The notes below the pieces were generated by a model that was not told the origin of the DNA, searched no databases, and worked only from the letters and a program-made list of their open reading frames with translations. DNA of 43,338 nucleotides from Hofstenia miamia (lineage: Eukaryota; Xenacoelomorpha; Acoela; Hofsteniidae). This document shows positions 10,441 through 20,742 of this stretch, piece by piece (position 1 is the stretch's first letter; each line of letters starts with the position of its first letter). The stretch spans positions 254,101-297,438 of the forward strand of contig CABFPE010000044.1 in the NCBI GenBank assembly GCA_900660155.1. The letters run 5' to 3'. Made by a program: the position numbers and the translations under genes.

Positions 10441-10975
10441 AGTAGCAAATGATAGGACATTAGGATGTAAGGAGGAAGATAAGATGGACAAAAGCAGGGA
10501 GTTGGCAAGGCGAATAGAATAAATGTTGAAGTATTTCTGGTAATAGTTGAAGAACTAGGAGCAGTAAGGAAAAAGCATAAGAAATACTTGGAGGAATAGC
10601 TACCGTTCTTAGGAAATCCTTTAAACTCCCTGGAATCCGGAGAGTTTCTCTGCGTGAAGTTGTGAAAAGCAAAAAATTAACTATTAATATTGTAATCTAC
10701 ACTCTATTTCATCATGTAATATATAATAGTATCAAAGGATGAATACCTTAATTTTTTCTTTAAAATTTGACAAAACTTAACACATCTATCCAACTATGTG
10801 AATAACGAATTTAACAATGGAAATTGGTTGATTGATTTTTATGAGACAATTTCTTATCCATAAACTGATGTCAGGTTCAACAGAAAATAAACAGTGATGC
10901 AATCATTCCCCGAGCTGAGAGGGATACCAGCATGAAGCTGCGAAAAGTAAGAATAATAATAATAATAATCAATCA
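10256..10975 (+). mobile_element. further truncated copies (B, C, D) of the same R2-group LINE 3' end
   Basis: Copy B (10303-10375) carries only CTCTCAGAATCTCTGGGAAC, CTGAGCTGAGAGG and GATACCAGCATGAAG. Copy C (about 10445-10675) also has coding sequence matching copy A (KEEDKMDKSRELARRIE and KKHKKYLEE) with many breaks, and ends in a related tail. Copy D (about 10905-10950) is a tail only. All have the same orientation. A, B and D run directly into AAT repeats; C is followed by AT-rich sequence. Confidence 0.65.
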
Positions 10976-12204
10976 TTGAGAATTTTGATACAAGCTGCTT
11001 CTGTAGAGCCGTTGTTACGAAAACCGTATTGATTCCTTGAAAGAAATTGCTTATATTTATGAACAATAAACATTCTATTGTCGCATAAGTTCGTTCGTTT
11101 TTATATATTTACCGAAAAAAGTCAAATGCAAATATCTATTATTTATTTAAGAGAAAAATTTAATCAACAATATAGTCTCCACCCTGCTCAATAATTTTAC
11201 GCCAACGTTCCGGCAATTTGTGAATTCCATCTCGGTAAAACGATTTTGGTTTTTCAGCAAAGAATTCGTCTATGAAAGTTGAGATAGCTGCATCATTCTC
11301 AAAGGTATGCCCCGATAAGTGATTTGATAATGACCTACAAAGATGAAAGTCTGTTGGTGCAAGATCCGGAGAATATGGCGGATGAGGTGAGACTTCCCAC
11401 CTCAACTTTTCAATAGTTGACTTTGTCATCTTTGCTACATGGGGCCGAGCAATAACAAAACCTGGCTATTCAAACTTGTTCTTTCTCTCTCCATTGCTTC
11501 TTTGAGACGTTGAGGTTGTTGGCAGTACAACTCTGCATTAATTGTTTGGTTTTTTGGTAGCAATTCACAATAATCCAGATTGATCTTCCATCAAAAAAGA
11601 CACAAGACATTTAATATAAAAAGAAATATATTAAAACGAACGAACTTATGCGACAACAATATATATATTTCTTTCAAAAATGCGAGAAAGAATCGGCGTA
11701 ATAGCAACTGGACGGTAGTCTTTCGGTTAGATTGGACGCGACATCTTAGGAATAGGAATTATTTCAGCGACTTCCAAAAAACTAGGGAAAACCATTTGCT
11801 TCATTGATTCATTAAAAAGATGAGCAAAAATCTCTGCGAAATTATAAGCATTATCGCGATACACCAGAAAGGAATGCCATCATAACCACAAGCAGTTCTC
11901 TTAACATGCCGAAGAGCATAATAAACTTGACTGAAATTGACAACAGGGATGTTTGCAAGGTGAATAGGAGCATTAGAAGGTTCTAAGTAATTATCAGTCG
12001 TAGATAGGTCAGCACACTATTCATTAAGATAAGTGGGATGGAACGAAATTTTAGCGTTATTTTTTGTACGACCTATAGCCATGTCAGTTTTTCTACACCA
12101 CTCTCTACTACCTGATTTGCTTTTGAAATTCATACCATTCTTTATAGCAAGTCGTACTTTGTTGGTTATTACTGCCCCTTCCGAAAATCTGCTTTTCTTA
12201 TTTA

Positions 12205-12209
<5 letters not shown>
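10973..12209 (-). mobile_element. LINE reverse transcriptase fragment, split by a mariner
   Basis: On the minus strand, 12209 down to about 11660 encodes broken RT sequence, including KRTACGYDGIPF (matching the K-x-x-GPDGIP motif), a PSFLEVAEIIPIP-like stretch and LSRIFERNI. After the mariner the same protein resumes at 11076 with RMFIVHKYKQFLSRNQYGFR followed by NNGSTEAA, the next conserved RT block. The gap between ERNI and RMF is only the mariner. Several stops and frameshifts are present. Confidence 0.65.
11079..11656 (-). mobile_element. mariner transposon, internally deleted, both terminal repeats present
   Basis: The ends are exact inverted repeats of 24 bp: TTGTCGCATAAGTTCGTT... at 11079-11102 and its reverse complement at 11633-11656. 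TA precedes the left end; the right flank reads CA, so one side of the TA duplication has probably mutated. Inside, the minus strand holds the C-terminal part of a mariner (DD34D) transposase: YYELLPKN, then a frame through VIARPHVAKMT, and YSPDLAPTDFHL with the third catalytic Asp. The second catalytic Asp, expected in a QDNARPH motif, is lost (VIARPH), and the N-terminal half is absent. Confidence 0.8.

Positions 12210-12239
<30 letters not shown>
12210..12239. repeat. (AT)n microsatellite
   Basis: An AT run lies directly against the Tc1 end at 12240. It provides the TA target dinucleotide. Confidence 0.95.
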
Positions 12240-12242
<3 letters not shown>

Positions 12243-12365
12243 GGGTCGACAAAATCATAGAACATTTGTTTTTTTCTTACTCAATTACAACTTTGGAACC
12301 TTTTTAACCGTATGTTAAGAAATAAATGTTTCACAAACGACAAACACATTTTGAATACATTAGTG

Positions 12366-13497
12366 TCAATATTTTGTTGGATAACCCTTTGCTCGTATTG
12401 TCTGTTCTATTCTTCGGGGGATACTGTTAACCAAATTGTTGCAATATTCTTGGGTGATGTCAAAGCACCATGTCTGCTGTATGGCATCTTTGAATTCCTG
12501 CATATTTGAAAAGTTGTAAGCGTTCAAANNNNNNNNNNNNNNNNNNNNNNNNNNNNNNNNNNNNNNNNNNNNNNNNNNNNNNNNNNNNNNNNNNNNNNNN
12601 NNNTGCATATTTGAAAAGTTGTAAGCGTTCAAACGATCTTTCATATAGTTCCATAAATTTTCAATGGGATTCAAGTCTGGAGAATTCCCAGGCCACTCCA
12701 GAACTTGAATCCCATTATCTGTGATCCACTTTGTCACTAATTTAGCTTTGTGACACGGAGCATTATCGTGTTGAAAAGTATCAGTCTGAGAAATATTCAT
12801 AAATGTCACCAATTTCTCACGCAATATTTCAAGATAACTGGCTCCATTCATTCGGTGGTTTATTGGAAGAAATGTTAGAGCACCACGTTGAGAGTATGAA
12901 AAACATCCCCACACCATGATCGAAGGAGGATGTTTTGTTGTTTTAATTGTAAAACGAGGATTACAAGATGAACTTCCAACTGGACGACGAACAAATCCAG
13001 GGTTAGGGTTACGTAGTAGAAAAGTCGACTCGTCACTAAACATCACCTTTCTCCACATTTCAACTGTCCAATGACGATATCTTTGACAAAAATCTAACCT
13101 TTTATTCAGCATAACTTTAGTTAGCAGGGGCTTCTTAGCAGGCTTTCTCACTGGGCAACGAAATTTCTCACGAAGGCGACGTTGTATTGTTCGAATAGAT
13201 AAATTAGGAATTCCACCATGAAGATTTCTTTTAATCTGACTTGCACTGATAAATGGATCTTTCACAGCTTCACGCCCAAGTACACCATCATCACGATCGG
13301 ATGTCTTTTTTTGAACGGCCTGTATGTTTGCCTGCGGCTGCATCCCCAGTTGAAACGCTTTAATATCTTTGTAACTGTTGGACGAGATACACCAACAGCT
13401 TCAGCTATTTTTTTGTGAGTTTTATTCGTGCTGGTGGCCAATATAATATAATTTGTGATCTCTTCAATTTGCTCACTTCTCTCCTTTTGTTAGGCAT
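12366..13497 (-). pseudogene. Tc1 transposase (DD34E), frameshifted near the N-terminus
   Basis: The transposase cuts and pastes the element at TA sites. The long frame (12366-13343) has the second helix-turn-helix region (IRTIQRRLRE), FSDESTF with the first catalytic Asp, FQHDNAPCHKA with the second, and NSPDLNPIENLWN with the catalytic Glu 35 residues later (DD34E). The N-terminus from ATG 13497 (MPNKR) and the first helix-turn-helix (IAEAVGVSRPTVTKILKRF) lie in other frames, so at least two indels have occurred. It has no introns and ends KGYPTKY. The N gap sits just before the C-terminal part. Confidence 0.85.
12529..12603. other. assembly gap (75 N) with duplicated flanks
   Basis: The 30 bases before the gap (12499-12528) are repeated exactly after it (12604-12633), so the transposase reads LNAYNFSNM twice. 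The two contig ends overlap; the gap is probably false. Confidence 0.9.
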
Positions 13498-13499
13498 TT

Positions 13500-14080
13500 T
13501 GTAACGCACTATGCTTTCAAAAAAACTATAAATAAACCCGAATTTAGCGTGCAAGATAATAAATGGGTAAATGAAATGACAATTTATGATCGAAATATGA
13601 TTAATCAATCATTTCAGCCAATCAGAATATACCTATCACGCAATAAGTGTATGCATTCAGAAATTTAATGAATTATTTAATTGAAATAATTATATATATA
13701 TATATATATGTATGTAATTTTCGAAGGAGCTCAACAAAGCGCTTTTGAGCCGAAAATTCCCATGCACTCTCGGCTTTTACTAGTTAAGCATTCAGCTGAA
13801 CGGCTTCAAATTCATATCTTGCACTAAATGGAGTATATAAAATCATATTTTTCTATTCGGCTGTAATATACAGTCCTCTAACAGATATTTTATTCAATGT
13901 TTAGACAGGTTTTGAGAAGAACTTACTCGAACATCGTTGCCAACTGCAATACTTTGATATCTTCATCAATTACTTCTTTATATTTACAATGCATATCTGC
14001 GAATGATTTCCGTATTCTAATCAATGAAGTCACAAGACCACAAAATAATTGAGAAGGTTCTTGTCTAGACCACATACTGA
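13500..14080. other. no gene seen; TA microsatellite at 13691-13709
   Basis: AT-rich DNA follows the Tc1 start. A short TA run at 13691-13709 is the only repeat noted. No recognisable coding sequence. Confidence 0.5.
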
Positions 14081-16110
14081 CGAATATTAGTTCTGAAAAT
14101 AATGATTCAATTGGAAGACTTATTTACAGATCATATGCCTACTTCGCTAAAATGTAATATAAATTATAATCTTCTTCAAAAATTACTAAACTACTTATTT
14201 TTGCTTTATCAAAAACGAAATGAACTAAATTTAAGTGATTATACAAATGCCAACAATGCGTATTCTGGTTTTATTATTACGATAAAAGAAACAATTAAGT
14301 GTTCTAAAATTAAAAATGGTCCTAAGAGTAACTTAAAAATCAATAGTTCAATTAAAAACTTAATAACTAAAAGAAATATTGCTTACAAAAAGTATAAAAG
14401 GAATAATTGTCGAGAAAATCATATTAAATTTTCTAATATCAAAAATAGGGTTGTTTCAATAATTCGAAATTCTAAGTGCAGTTATTATGCTAAAAACAGT
14501 TCTTTTGCAAAAGATTGCAAACAGTTCTACTCATTCTTAAATATGTTTACAGAAAATAAGAAAAGATTAAATTATCAACTGCGTTCAACCAGAATATGGA
14601 TAAGATAAGTAATGATTTCAACTCTTTTTTTTGCAAGCCCTCTATGGCTGAAAATATTCCTGCATACGCGAAGTCTTTTGTGTCCATGAACTAGAGAATT
14701 ATTTCATCTTGCGAAATCCGAGCCGACAAAGACTAATTGGACCAATTACAAAAAATCAAAGAAAGTAATTAAGCAATTAAGAACAACAAATTTATCTAAG
14801 GCCACGTTTAGCCTAGTGATTTGCTCAAAAGTGTTCTATCACATTTTGAGTGAATCGCATGTCTAACCACCCCAGATAATTAGCAATGTGACGATCACGA
14901 AGAAATCGTGCGCGTTCGATTTGCTTGTGATCGTCACATCGCTAATTATCTAGGGTGGTTAGACGTGCAACGCTTTCAAAAATGACAGATCACTTTTAAC
15001 CAATCACCTAGTCTAACCGTGGCCTAAAGTTCAGCAAAAATTCTTTAATCAATTAAATTCTACTCGAGAAAAATGGCGATATGTCCATAAATTTATTGGA
15101 AAATCTAAAGGTTCTTCATCCGAAATAAATGAATTAAAGATCAATAAAACAACCGTAATAGACAAAACTCAAATACTAAATTATTTAAATTCAACATTCA
15201 AAGAACTTGAAAATTTCAATTTCCCACCTTATAAAAAAACAAAATTCTGGTAATCTCAAACAATCAAAACAATTTTCCTTTAGACTTGCTACAATTAATG
15301 TATTAGAAAAAATTGTTAAGAAACTTGATACCAACAAATCAGCTTCATCTTATAATCTCCCATTTTTTTATTATTAAATGTTTTTTCCTATTTTTGGAGA
15401 ACAATTGATTGTGAATTTCCAAACTTACTAAAAAAAATTGGTATAACTCCTATATATAAAAAAGGTGACAACCTAAACGCAAAAAATATAGACCCATTTC
15501 TATTACACATCCTTTTAGCAAACTTTGCAAAAATTTTGTATGTTCAACATCGTATGCTTCTATCAAAGACTTTTAATTGGCTTATAAAAACTTTGCACAA
15601 AAGCATGACGAAGCATCAGTATATCGTAATAAATATAAAGTATTATATCCGTTTTACTAAATTCATCTGCATATGCTATCTATCTTATTTAAATTCAAAT
15701 CTCTACGAACATCTCTCATTTTCCTTAAAGACTATATTAAATTAAATGAGCGATCGCAAAAATTTCTGTGTTTAGATAAAAATTATAGTGGCTTTCATCA
15801 CATATCTACTAAATTGTGGAATAATTTAGATTATGAAACACCAATAGAAAAAACTATTAAAATTTTAGGAAAAAATTGAAACAATTTCTTCTAATAAAAC
15901 TATACATTAGGTGACGGTAATACACTTCATGCATTCGAAACATACATCCAACACTGAACACCTACACAAACATTCACGCAAACATTGATTATATTATTAT
16001 ATATTGTACATATTCATTTGTAGTTTATTATTTGTTTATATTTGTCACGTGTTAGTTTGTAGATTGTTGTATACATTTATTGAGCAATAAATTTGCTTTG
16101 ACTCTTATCT
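14080..16110 (+). mobile_element. degenerate LINE, split by a MITE, RT core deleted
   Basis: The plus-strand protein starts with FTDHMPTSLKC, the SDHLP-like end of an AP endonuclease, and continues as the basic linker (NLITKRNIAYKKYKRN, then CSYYAKNSS). After the MITE it resumes with REKWRYVHKFIGKSKGSS, then KIVKKLDTNKSASSYNLP, then GITPIYKKGDN, the first RT block. The RT palm with YxDD is absent. A C-terminal piece follows (15673-15879) with YSGFHHISTKLWNNLDYE, the LWN signature of LINE C-termini. AATAAA near 16085 marks the 3' end region. Confidence 0.7.
14800..15024. mobile_element. palindromic MITE with TAA target duplication (PIF/Harbinger-type)
   Basis: The 225-bp element folds on itself almost end to end. 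It starts GGCCACGTTTAGCCTAGTGA and ends with a close reverse complement. TAA stands directly before (14797-14799) and after (15025-15027). A 3-bp TWA duplication is the mark of PIF/Harbinger elements; the superfamily assignment is inferred from that alone. Removing the element and one TAA restores the LINE frame across the site (LRTTNLSKVQQKFFN). Confidence 0.85.
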
Positions 16111-16640
16111 CTACCTCATGCAATAATTGGCTAGAGCTACTTCCAAATAATTGCAATATGATTGCCATTGCTTAGTTGAATGTTTTTGATAAATTGCTTT
16201 TGAAATAATGTTGTCTTGTTTGGTCTCCTATATTCTCGTTTTCGTGCATTACTAAAATTTAATATGTATTTTGTATTTAGTTGTTACATCGAGAGGGGTT
16301 TCGGTGTGATAAGTTGTGCACTTTCGGTTTAAGTGGGTGAAATATAAGCCCAACTACAGTTCTGCTATATCTGGATCGATTGTCCCAAAAGTCATCATTT
16401 TTGGACCAATTTAAGTAATTTCTAATAAAAGGTATTTCCAGGATAACTTAAATGTTGAAAAATCTGTGTACGATTTTTTACGGATTTTAATACTTTTTAT
16501 ATTTTGAGTATAGAAGCCATCAATATCTTTAGGAATTTTCAGTAGTAGATAAATAATAAATTTGGTTTGGAACACTGATCTGATAGCTACCATAATTGAA
16601 ATTATGTCTTGCAAATATAATGACATGTTATATTTTTTAG
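16111..16640. other. no gene seen upstream of the 16641 frame
   Basis: AT-rich, without family-like frames. It ends in a splice-acceptor-like TATTTTTTAG directly before the ATG at 16641. Confidence 0.5.
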
Positions 16641-17324
16641 ATGGAAGGTGAGATGCATAAGTCGCTTTGTCGATTTAAAAAGTCATGGCATGAAATATTT
16701 GAAAAATATGTGAACATTTCCGATCATGACAATGATTTCGATGAATTAGACTCTTCCACTTTCGCACTTTCTAAAACTTTATTAGATTCTTTGACATTTA
16801 TGCATAGCGATGAAAGTAATAACCTATGCAGCTCTGCATCAATTAACACTAAAACTTTGCCAACTATTACTCAAAATTCTGTAGCATCTAAATTTGTGGA
16901 CTCTCTTCACAAAGGTTTTGACAGCATAATTCACGATGAGACATTTACTCATTGCAACAACGACAATTTCCCAAAGATATTTTCCGACAAAAGACAGAGT
17001 TTTAAATCCAATTTTCAGAATAAGGAGCTAGAATTCGATTCGCCTTCTTCTTCATGTTCAATAAGCATTCTTGAACGGAACATCTATGATAGTGATGTTC
17101 TTTGTACTTTATCCGAGTTGTCAAATCTAACGGAGGATTCCATTAGCATAGACAGTGATATTAGCATTCATGAACGCAACATTAGCTCCACTAATACCGT
17201 TTTTCACGATTCCCTTTTGCTGTCTAAAGAAGCTATTTCAGATTTGAATTTTTCATATTATGATGAATTAAATGCACGTTATGAGTCTTTAAGAATTTCA
17301 GAAGCTCAGAAAAATTTCAAGTAA
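16641..17324 (+). CDS. unrecognised acidic Ser-rich protein; weak HJURP-like motifs
   Basis: A 227-codon frame, by far the longest intact frame here that is not transposon-like. Codons use local AT-rich bases and no transposon motif is visible. Residues 11-23 (RFKKSWHEIFEKY) resemble the start of the Scm3/HJURP domain, which binds the centromeric histone CENP-A. Residues 207-217 (YDELNARYESL) resemble the short repeats near the C-terminus of HJURP. Between them the chain is acidic, Ser-rich and probably disordered, with an internal repeat (SISILERNI at 140-148, DISIHERNI at 173-181). The ATG follows a TTTTTTAG acceptor, so an upstream exon or a trans-spliced leader is possible. The final codons AAG TAA can also be read as a donor (AA|GTAATT), so the protein might be longer. 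The HJURP link is a hypothesis from short motifs. Confidence 0.45.
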   Translation: MEGEMHKSLCRFKKSWHEIFEKYVNISDHDNDFDELDSSTFALSKTLLDSLTFMHSDESNNLCSSASINTKTLPTITQNSVASKFVDSLHKGFDSIIHDETFTHCNNDNFPKIFSDKRQSFKSNFQNKELEFDSPSSSCSISILERNIYDSDVLCTLSELSNLTEDSISIDSDISIHERNISSTNTVFHDSLLLSKEAISDLNFSYYDELNARYESLRISEAQKNFK

Positions 17325-18029
17325 TTTTTTTGTATTTCTTTTTGTTTATATATTTTTATATAATTTCTTATAAATGCATTTGAATCATTTAATGTTTCCA
17401 ATTTTAAACAATTATTTGAAATTGTTGTCCTTTTACATAATGTTGTCTCAATGTGAAACTTAAACTGTATTCTTTCATAGTTCGTTTAGTATTAAATTAC
17501 AACTTTTAATTTTAAGCCTAATTAATGAGTTCTATGTGCCACCTATTTTTTCTTCAAACGAAACTTCATTTATCGCTTTTGCATTTAATTTTCCAAGCCC
17601 GCGCATGCACCTTTGGTGCCACTCCCAAGAGCAATCGAATCGACTTCCGCACATCTCTCTGAGGCTAAAAGTATGACCCATTGTTCATGAAACTTTGCAA
17701 TTTAAATAAGTTTGTTGCTATTATGTATTTAATCAGGAATTTACAATCATTTTATTTGTTTGTAAAACTTCTGTTTTAGAGCATTCTGCGAGTTTGAAGG
17801 CAGTAAACTTACTAAATTGGATTAAAATATCAGTGACATTCTTTCGGTTAGTGTTTTGACTTTATAGTTTGATTGTATTCTGTAGTTGATTTTAAGAATA
17901 CATCATTTGCTCTTTCTACTTTCATACAACTCTCTATTGGAAAGAACTTTTAACTTTTCCCATCATTAATCAGTATCTGTTGCTACTATTATTCATTTTA
18001 TTTAATTAATTAATGTGAACGGTAATATT
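17325..18029. other. no supported gene
   Basis: If the 16641 frame is spliced at its end, the acceptor TTTCATAG near 17480 would lead into an open stretch of about 65 codons, but this has no recognisable content. Otherwise AT-rich. Confidence 0.35.
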
Positions 18030-18715
18030 GGTGCATTCCAATTTAATCGACTATGGTACTTTATTAACCTTAAATCGTTTTCTCGGGTTTTTAAAGCTCT
18101 TCAAAATAGTGTACAGTATGAGGCCATCTGTTCATCTTCAGAAAAAGCGTGTTTCTCTCCCTTTCTATTTCTCATCCCTTACTGTACACTCTTTGCATAA
18201 ATTAGAATCTTTCAAACGCGTTTCGTTCCTTCCTATTCGCTTCTCTCACAGAGAAATTCATCAAATTCATGGAACTGGACAAAATCTCGCTGCTGTCCAG
18301 CTTTTCATCTGGATCTCTTCCAGACTTACTTTTTCTGCTTTCCCTTCATTCCCAACTTGACCTTCCCAACTTGAAATGGAACCTTTTTTCTGCTCACTCG
18401 GCTCTGGAGAAAACTGATCTCTTCAATGCTTATTTTGTCTCGAATTTCTCTGATTTTGTCTCTCTGCTCTGGTCCACCTGCCACCTCCTCGCTGATCCTC
18501 CTATTTGACATCCTCTTCAACGTCCATGATATTTTCCTCATCCTTAAGTTCTGCAGGTTGTCTGGTCCATGCTATTCTCATACTTCATAAGATGATCTTC
18601 TCAAATTCTCCACTCTCCCGCTGTTGCTCTACTTCCATGCCTGTGATCTCCTGTTCAATCGTTGCTCACTCAAAAATTGGTTTTTCTTGTAATGAATGTG
18701 GTCCTCCACCAACTT
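18030..18715 (+). mobile_element. second, internally deleted copy of the CR1/L2-like LINE
   Basis: SLPFYFSSLTVHSLHKLES (18150-18210) and, after a frameshift, ELDKISLLSSFSSGSLPD and ALEKTDLFNAYFVSNFS (from 18269) match the ORF2 of the 5286-9550 element almost residue for residue. After a LSGPCY match near 18560 the copy jumps to LLKFSTLPLLLYFHACDLL, which lies about 1.1 kb further on in the intact copy. The whole RT domain is therefore deleted. Confidence 0.8.
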
Positions 18716-19580
18716 GAGTCTCAATTCCTTTAGACATTTTCGGCGTCTGATAGGTGTTTGAGATATGCCCATGAATATATTGTATGCATTTATTCCTGCA
18801 ACATTGAGTATGGTGTACAAAATGTAGGTGGCCAATGTCGAGTATTTTTGGAACCATTGTAGTACTGTTATCAAAGGTTATAATCTCTGGTTTCCTTTTT
18901 TCTTTTGTGTTTTCATCAATTGTAGCGTCGTAACGTCAGGATGCATTTTGCTCAGTAGAACAACATTTTTACCTTTCTTAGGGACATATAAGGTCAGTGT
19001 AACATCCTGGAAACCAAACAAGCTGGTATATTCAGTTCTGAATTTTGTGGCAAAAAACTGAGTTGGGAGTTCTCTCTTGTTCTTCCTCAGAGTGCCAACT
19101 AATGTTAATCTATAATTCAATCGCAAGTGCAAGCTACTAATTCATTCAGAAGTTCTTGTGGGACAAACAAAGATCAGCAGTCCTTTACAGCATGCACATG
19201 TTTTGCCGCTCCTTTCTTTCCTGGTGAAACTTTGCATGTGTTGTGTGCACATGTGCGCCTTTCACAATGTGGAAGAACGGCTTTCCAGATAGTGTTATCT
19301 TTGCCAATAAATAATTTTCCTGTATACCTGTTTGCCTGCTGCTCATTTTCATCTTAAATTCATCTGTATCTTTATCATGTGAAATCTCGAACACATCTGC
19401 TTCAGATATCCCCTTTTCATCTGTTATTTCTTCTTCGTCCTGAGCCACTCCTTCTTAGTGCTCTTCAGATTCCTCTTCATCTGGTTCTTCATCATTAAAT
19501 GTTTCTGCATCTTCTATATCAAGTTCTCTCTCAACTATTTGTTCCAGTCTTTCCATATGTAGTTCATAGTCCATTGTGAA
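18640..19580 (-). mobile_element. piggyBac-type transposase pseudogene, internally deleted
   Basis: On the minus strand an acidic N-terminus begins MDYELHMERLEQIVERELD (ATG near 19575), has a TAA near 19456, and continues to about 19185 with TGIQENYLLAKITLSGKPFF, a match to the region before the catalytic core. The protein resumes near 19100 with TLVGTLRKNKRELP and FGFQDVTLTLYVPKKGKNVVLLS, hallmarks of piggyBac transposases, and ends (18629-18874) with INAYNIFM and RRRKCLKELRLKL. The catalytic Asp-containing middle is largely absent. The TTAA ends were not located. Confidence 0.7.
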
Positions 19581-19689
19581 TCTGAAAAAAATTCTCAAAA
19601 CCATAGACTAACAAAAATATACAATTTTATGTGAGAAATAATAAACTATTAAGATATATTGATTGAAAACGCTCAACTGAGGACGCAAT

Positions 19690-20260
19690 GAGCGAGAAAG
19701 TTACGAGGATGTGTGACTCTTATAAAAAGATTACGGGAATGATTCATTGAATTGCAAAAATGATGATGTAGCTTATGAGTGTTATTTTGATGTAAGAACA
19801 TCACGATAAAAACATAGGCAGGCAAACACCAAGGGAAGTGTGTTAAGAAAAGGACAAGAGCATGGTAGAAAGGAATGACATTGAGACCGAAATAACAGAC
19901 ATTTCGATTTGGGGGGGGTGAAATTCATGATAATTTAAAGTTAATCACTCAAGAAGTCTATTAATTGCTGATTAATCAATTCAAAGGAGTCGGGTCCAAG
20001 GGAGCAGATTGCAGTATCGTCGGCAAGGAGACTCCAAGAATTGGCGCATAAACAAGGAAAAATCATTAATCGAAACAAGAAAGGGAGAAATGGCAAAGAG
20101 AAAATATTGATGCGCTCCACTAAAAATTATAGATGAGAAATAGGAATTGAAAACTGTTAGATAAATAGTTTGAAAACAAATTCATGAGAAAGTGGTTAAT
20201 TCAAATCAAAATTTAACTTATGAAGCAGTCTTCCATTGAAAGGAGAAAGAAAAAAGATGT
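19690..20260 (-). mobile_element. LINE reverse transcriptase fragment
   Basis: Minus strand: a HKLNFDLN stretch (near 20230), FLLVSIND-like sequence where LLFLLFIND is usual, then LADDTAICSLGPDSFELI (near 20020) with the catalytic DD, and further down a HSRNLFIRVTHPRNFLAH stretch that may be the C-terminal part. Heavily frameshifted. A run of nine G at 19912 is notable but unexplained. Confidence 0.55.
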
Positions 20261-20742
20261 CTTATTATTTTACATACACCAATTTCCCTGTATCTACGAC
20301 ACGTGTCTTACTCTTCTATACTGGCAGCAAAGTCCCTCGCTACGTGAGTTTTGGTGAATATTCCAATATCGGCACTAGTATTGTACAAATCTAGTGCAAA
20401 TTTTTCACACGCATTTATACGTTTATTCCTGTCAATCTTTTTGAATGAAATGAAAATGAATTGCACATAAGTACGCTTATTCAATTGGGTCTACTTAACT
20501 TTCCAAGTGGTTATCACATTCTTCCAAAAATAAAAACTCACTTAGGAATTATGCTGTTTTCAACATTAATTTTGCATGAGTATATAAATTTAACTAAAAA
20601 GTCTTATTTTTTTATGATTTCATTGTCCTAATAATATCAATGAGTTATTTTATAGTATGAAAACAGCCTTATTTATATGTTTCAAGGATGATTATTAATA
20701 CTGTGATATGTTACACTTTTATTTGGAAATTTTTTGTTTTAG
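20261..20742. promoter_or_regulatory. likely 5' flank of the SLX9-like gene
   Basis: No coding sequence is visible. The stretch ends at TTTTTGTTTTAG (AG at 20741-20742), an acceptor-like site 46 nt before the start codon. The 5' UTR is therefore probably spliced, in cis or by a trans-spliced leader. The transcription start cannot be placed. Confidence 0.35.

Larger units (their letters stand above)
12240..13497 (-). mobile_element. Tc1 transposon, one end missing
   Basis: The 12240 end starts CAGGGGTCGACAAAATC after a TA, a Tc1-type terminus. The matching inverted repeat is not found beyond the transposase start at 13497, so the element is truncated or recombined at that side. The element contains the transposase pseudogene and an assembly gap of 75 N. 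Confidence 0.8.

Noticed and set aside
10155..10491. Minus-strand frames with Ile/Leu/Tyr runs
   Set aside because: They are translations of AAT microsatellites and LINE tails.
12033..12260. Open frames on the plus strand over the LINE and AT repeat
   Set aside because: They are the antisense shadow of a minus-strand LINE and run into a microsatellite.
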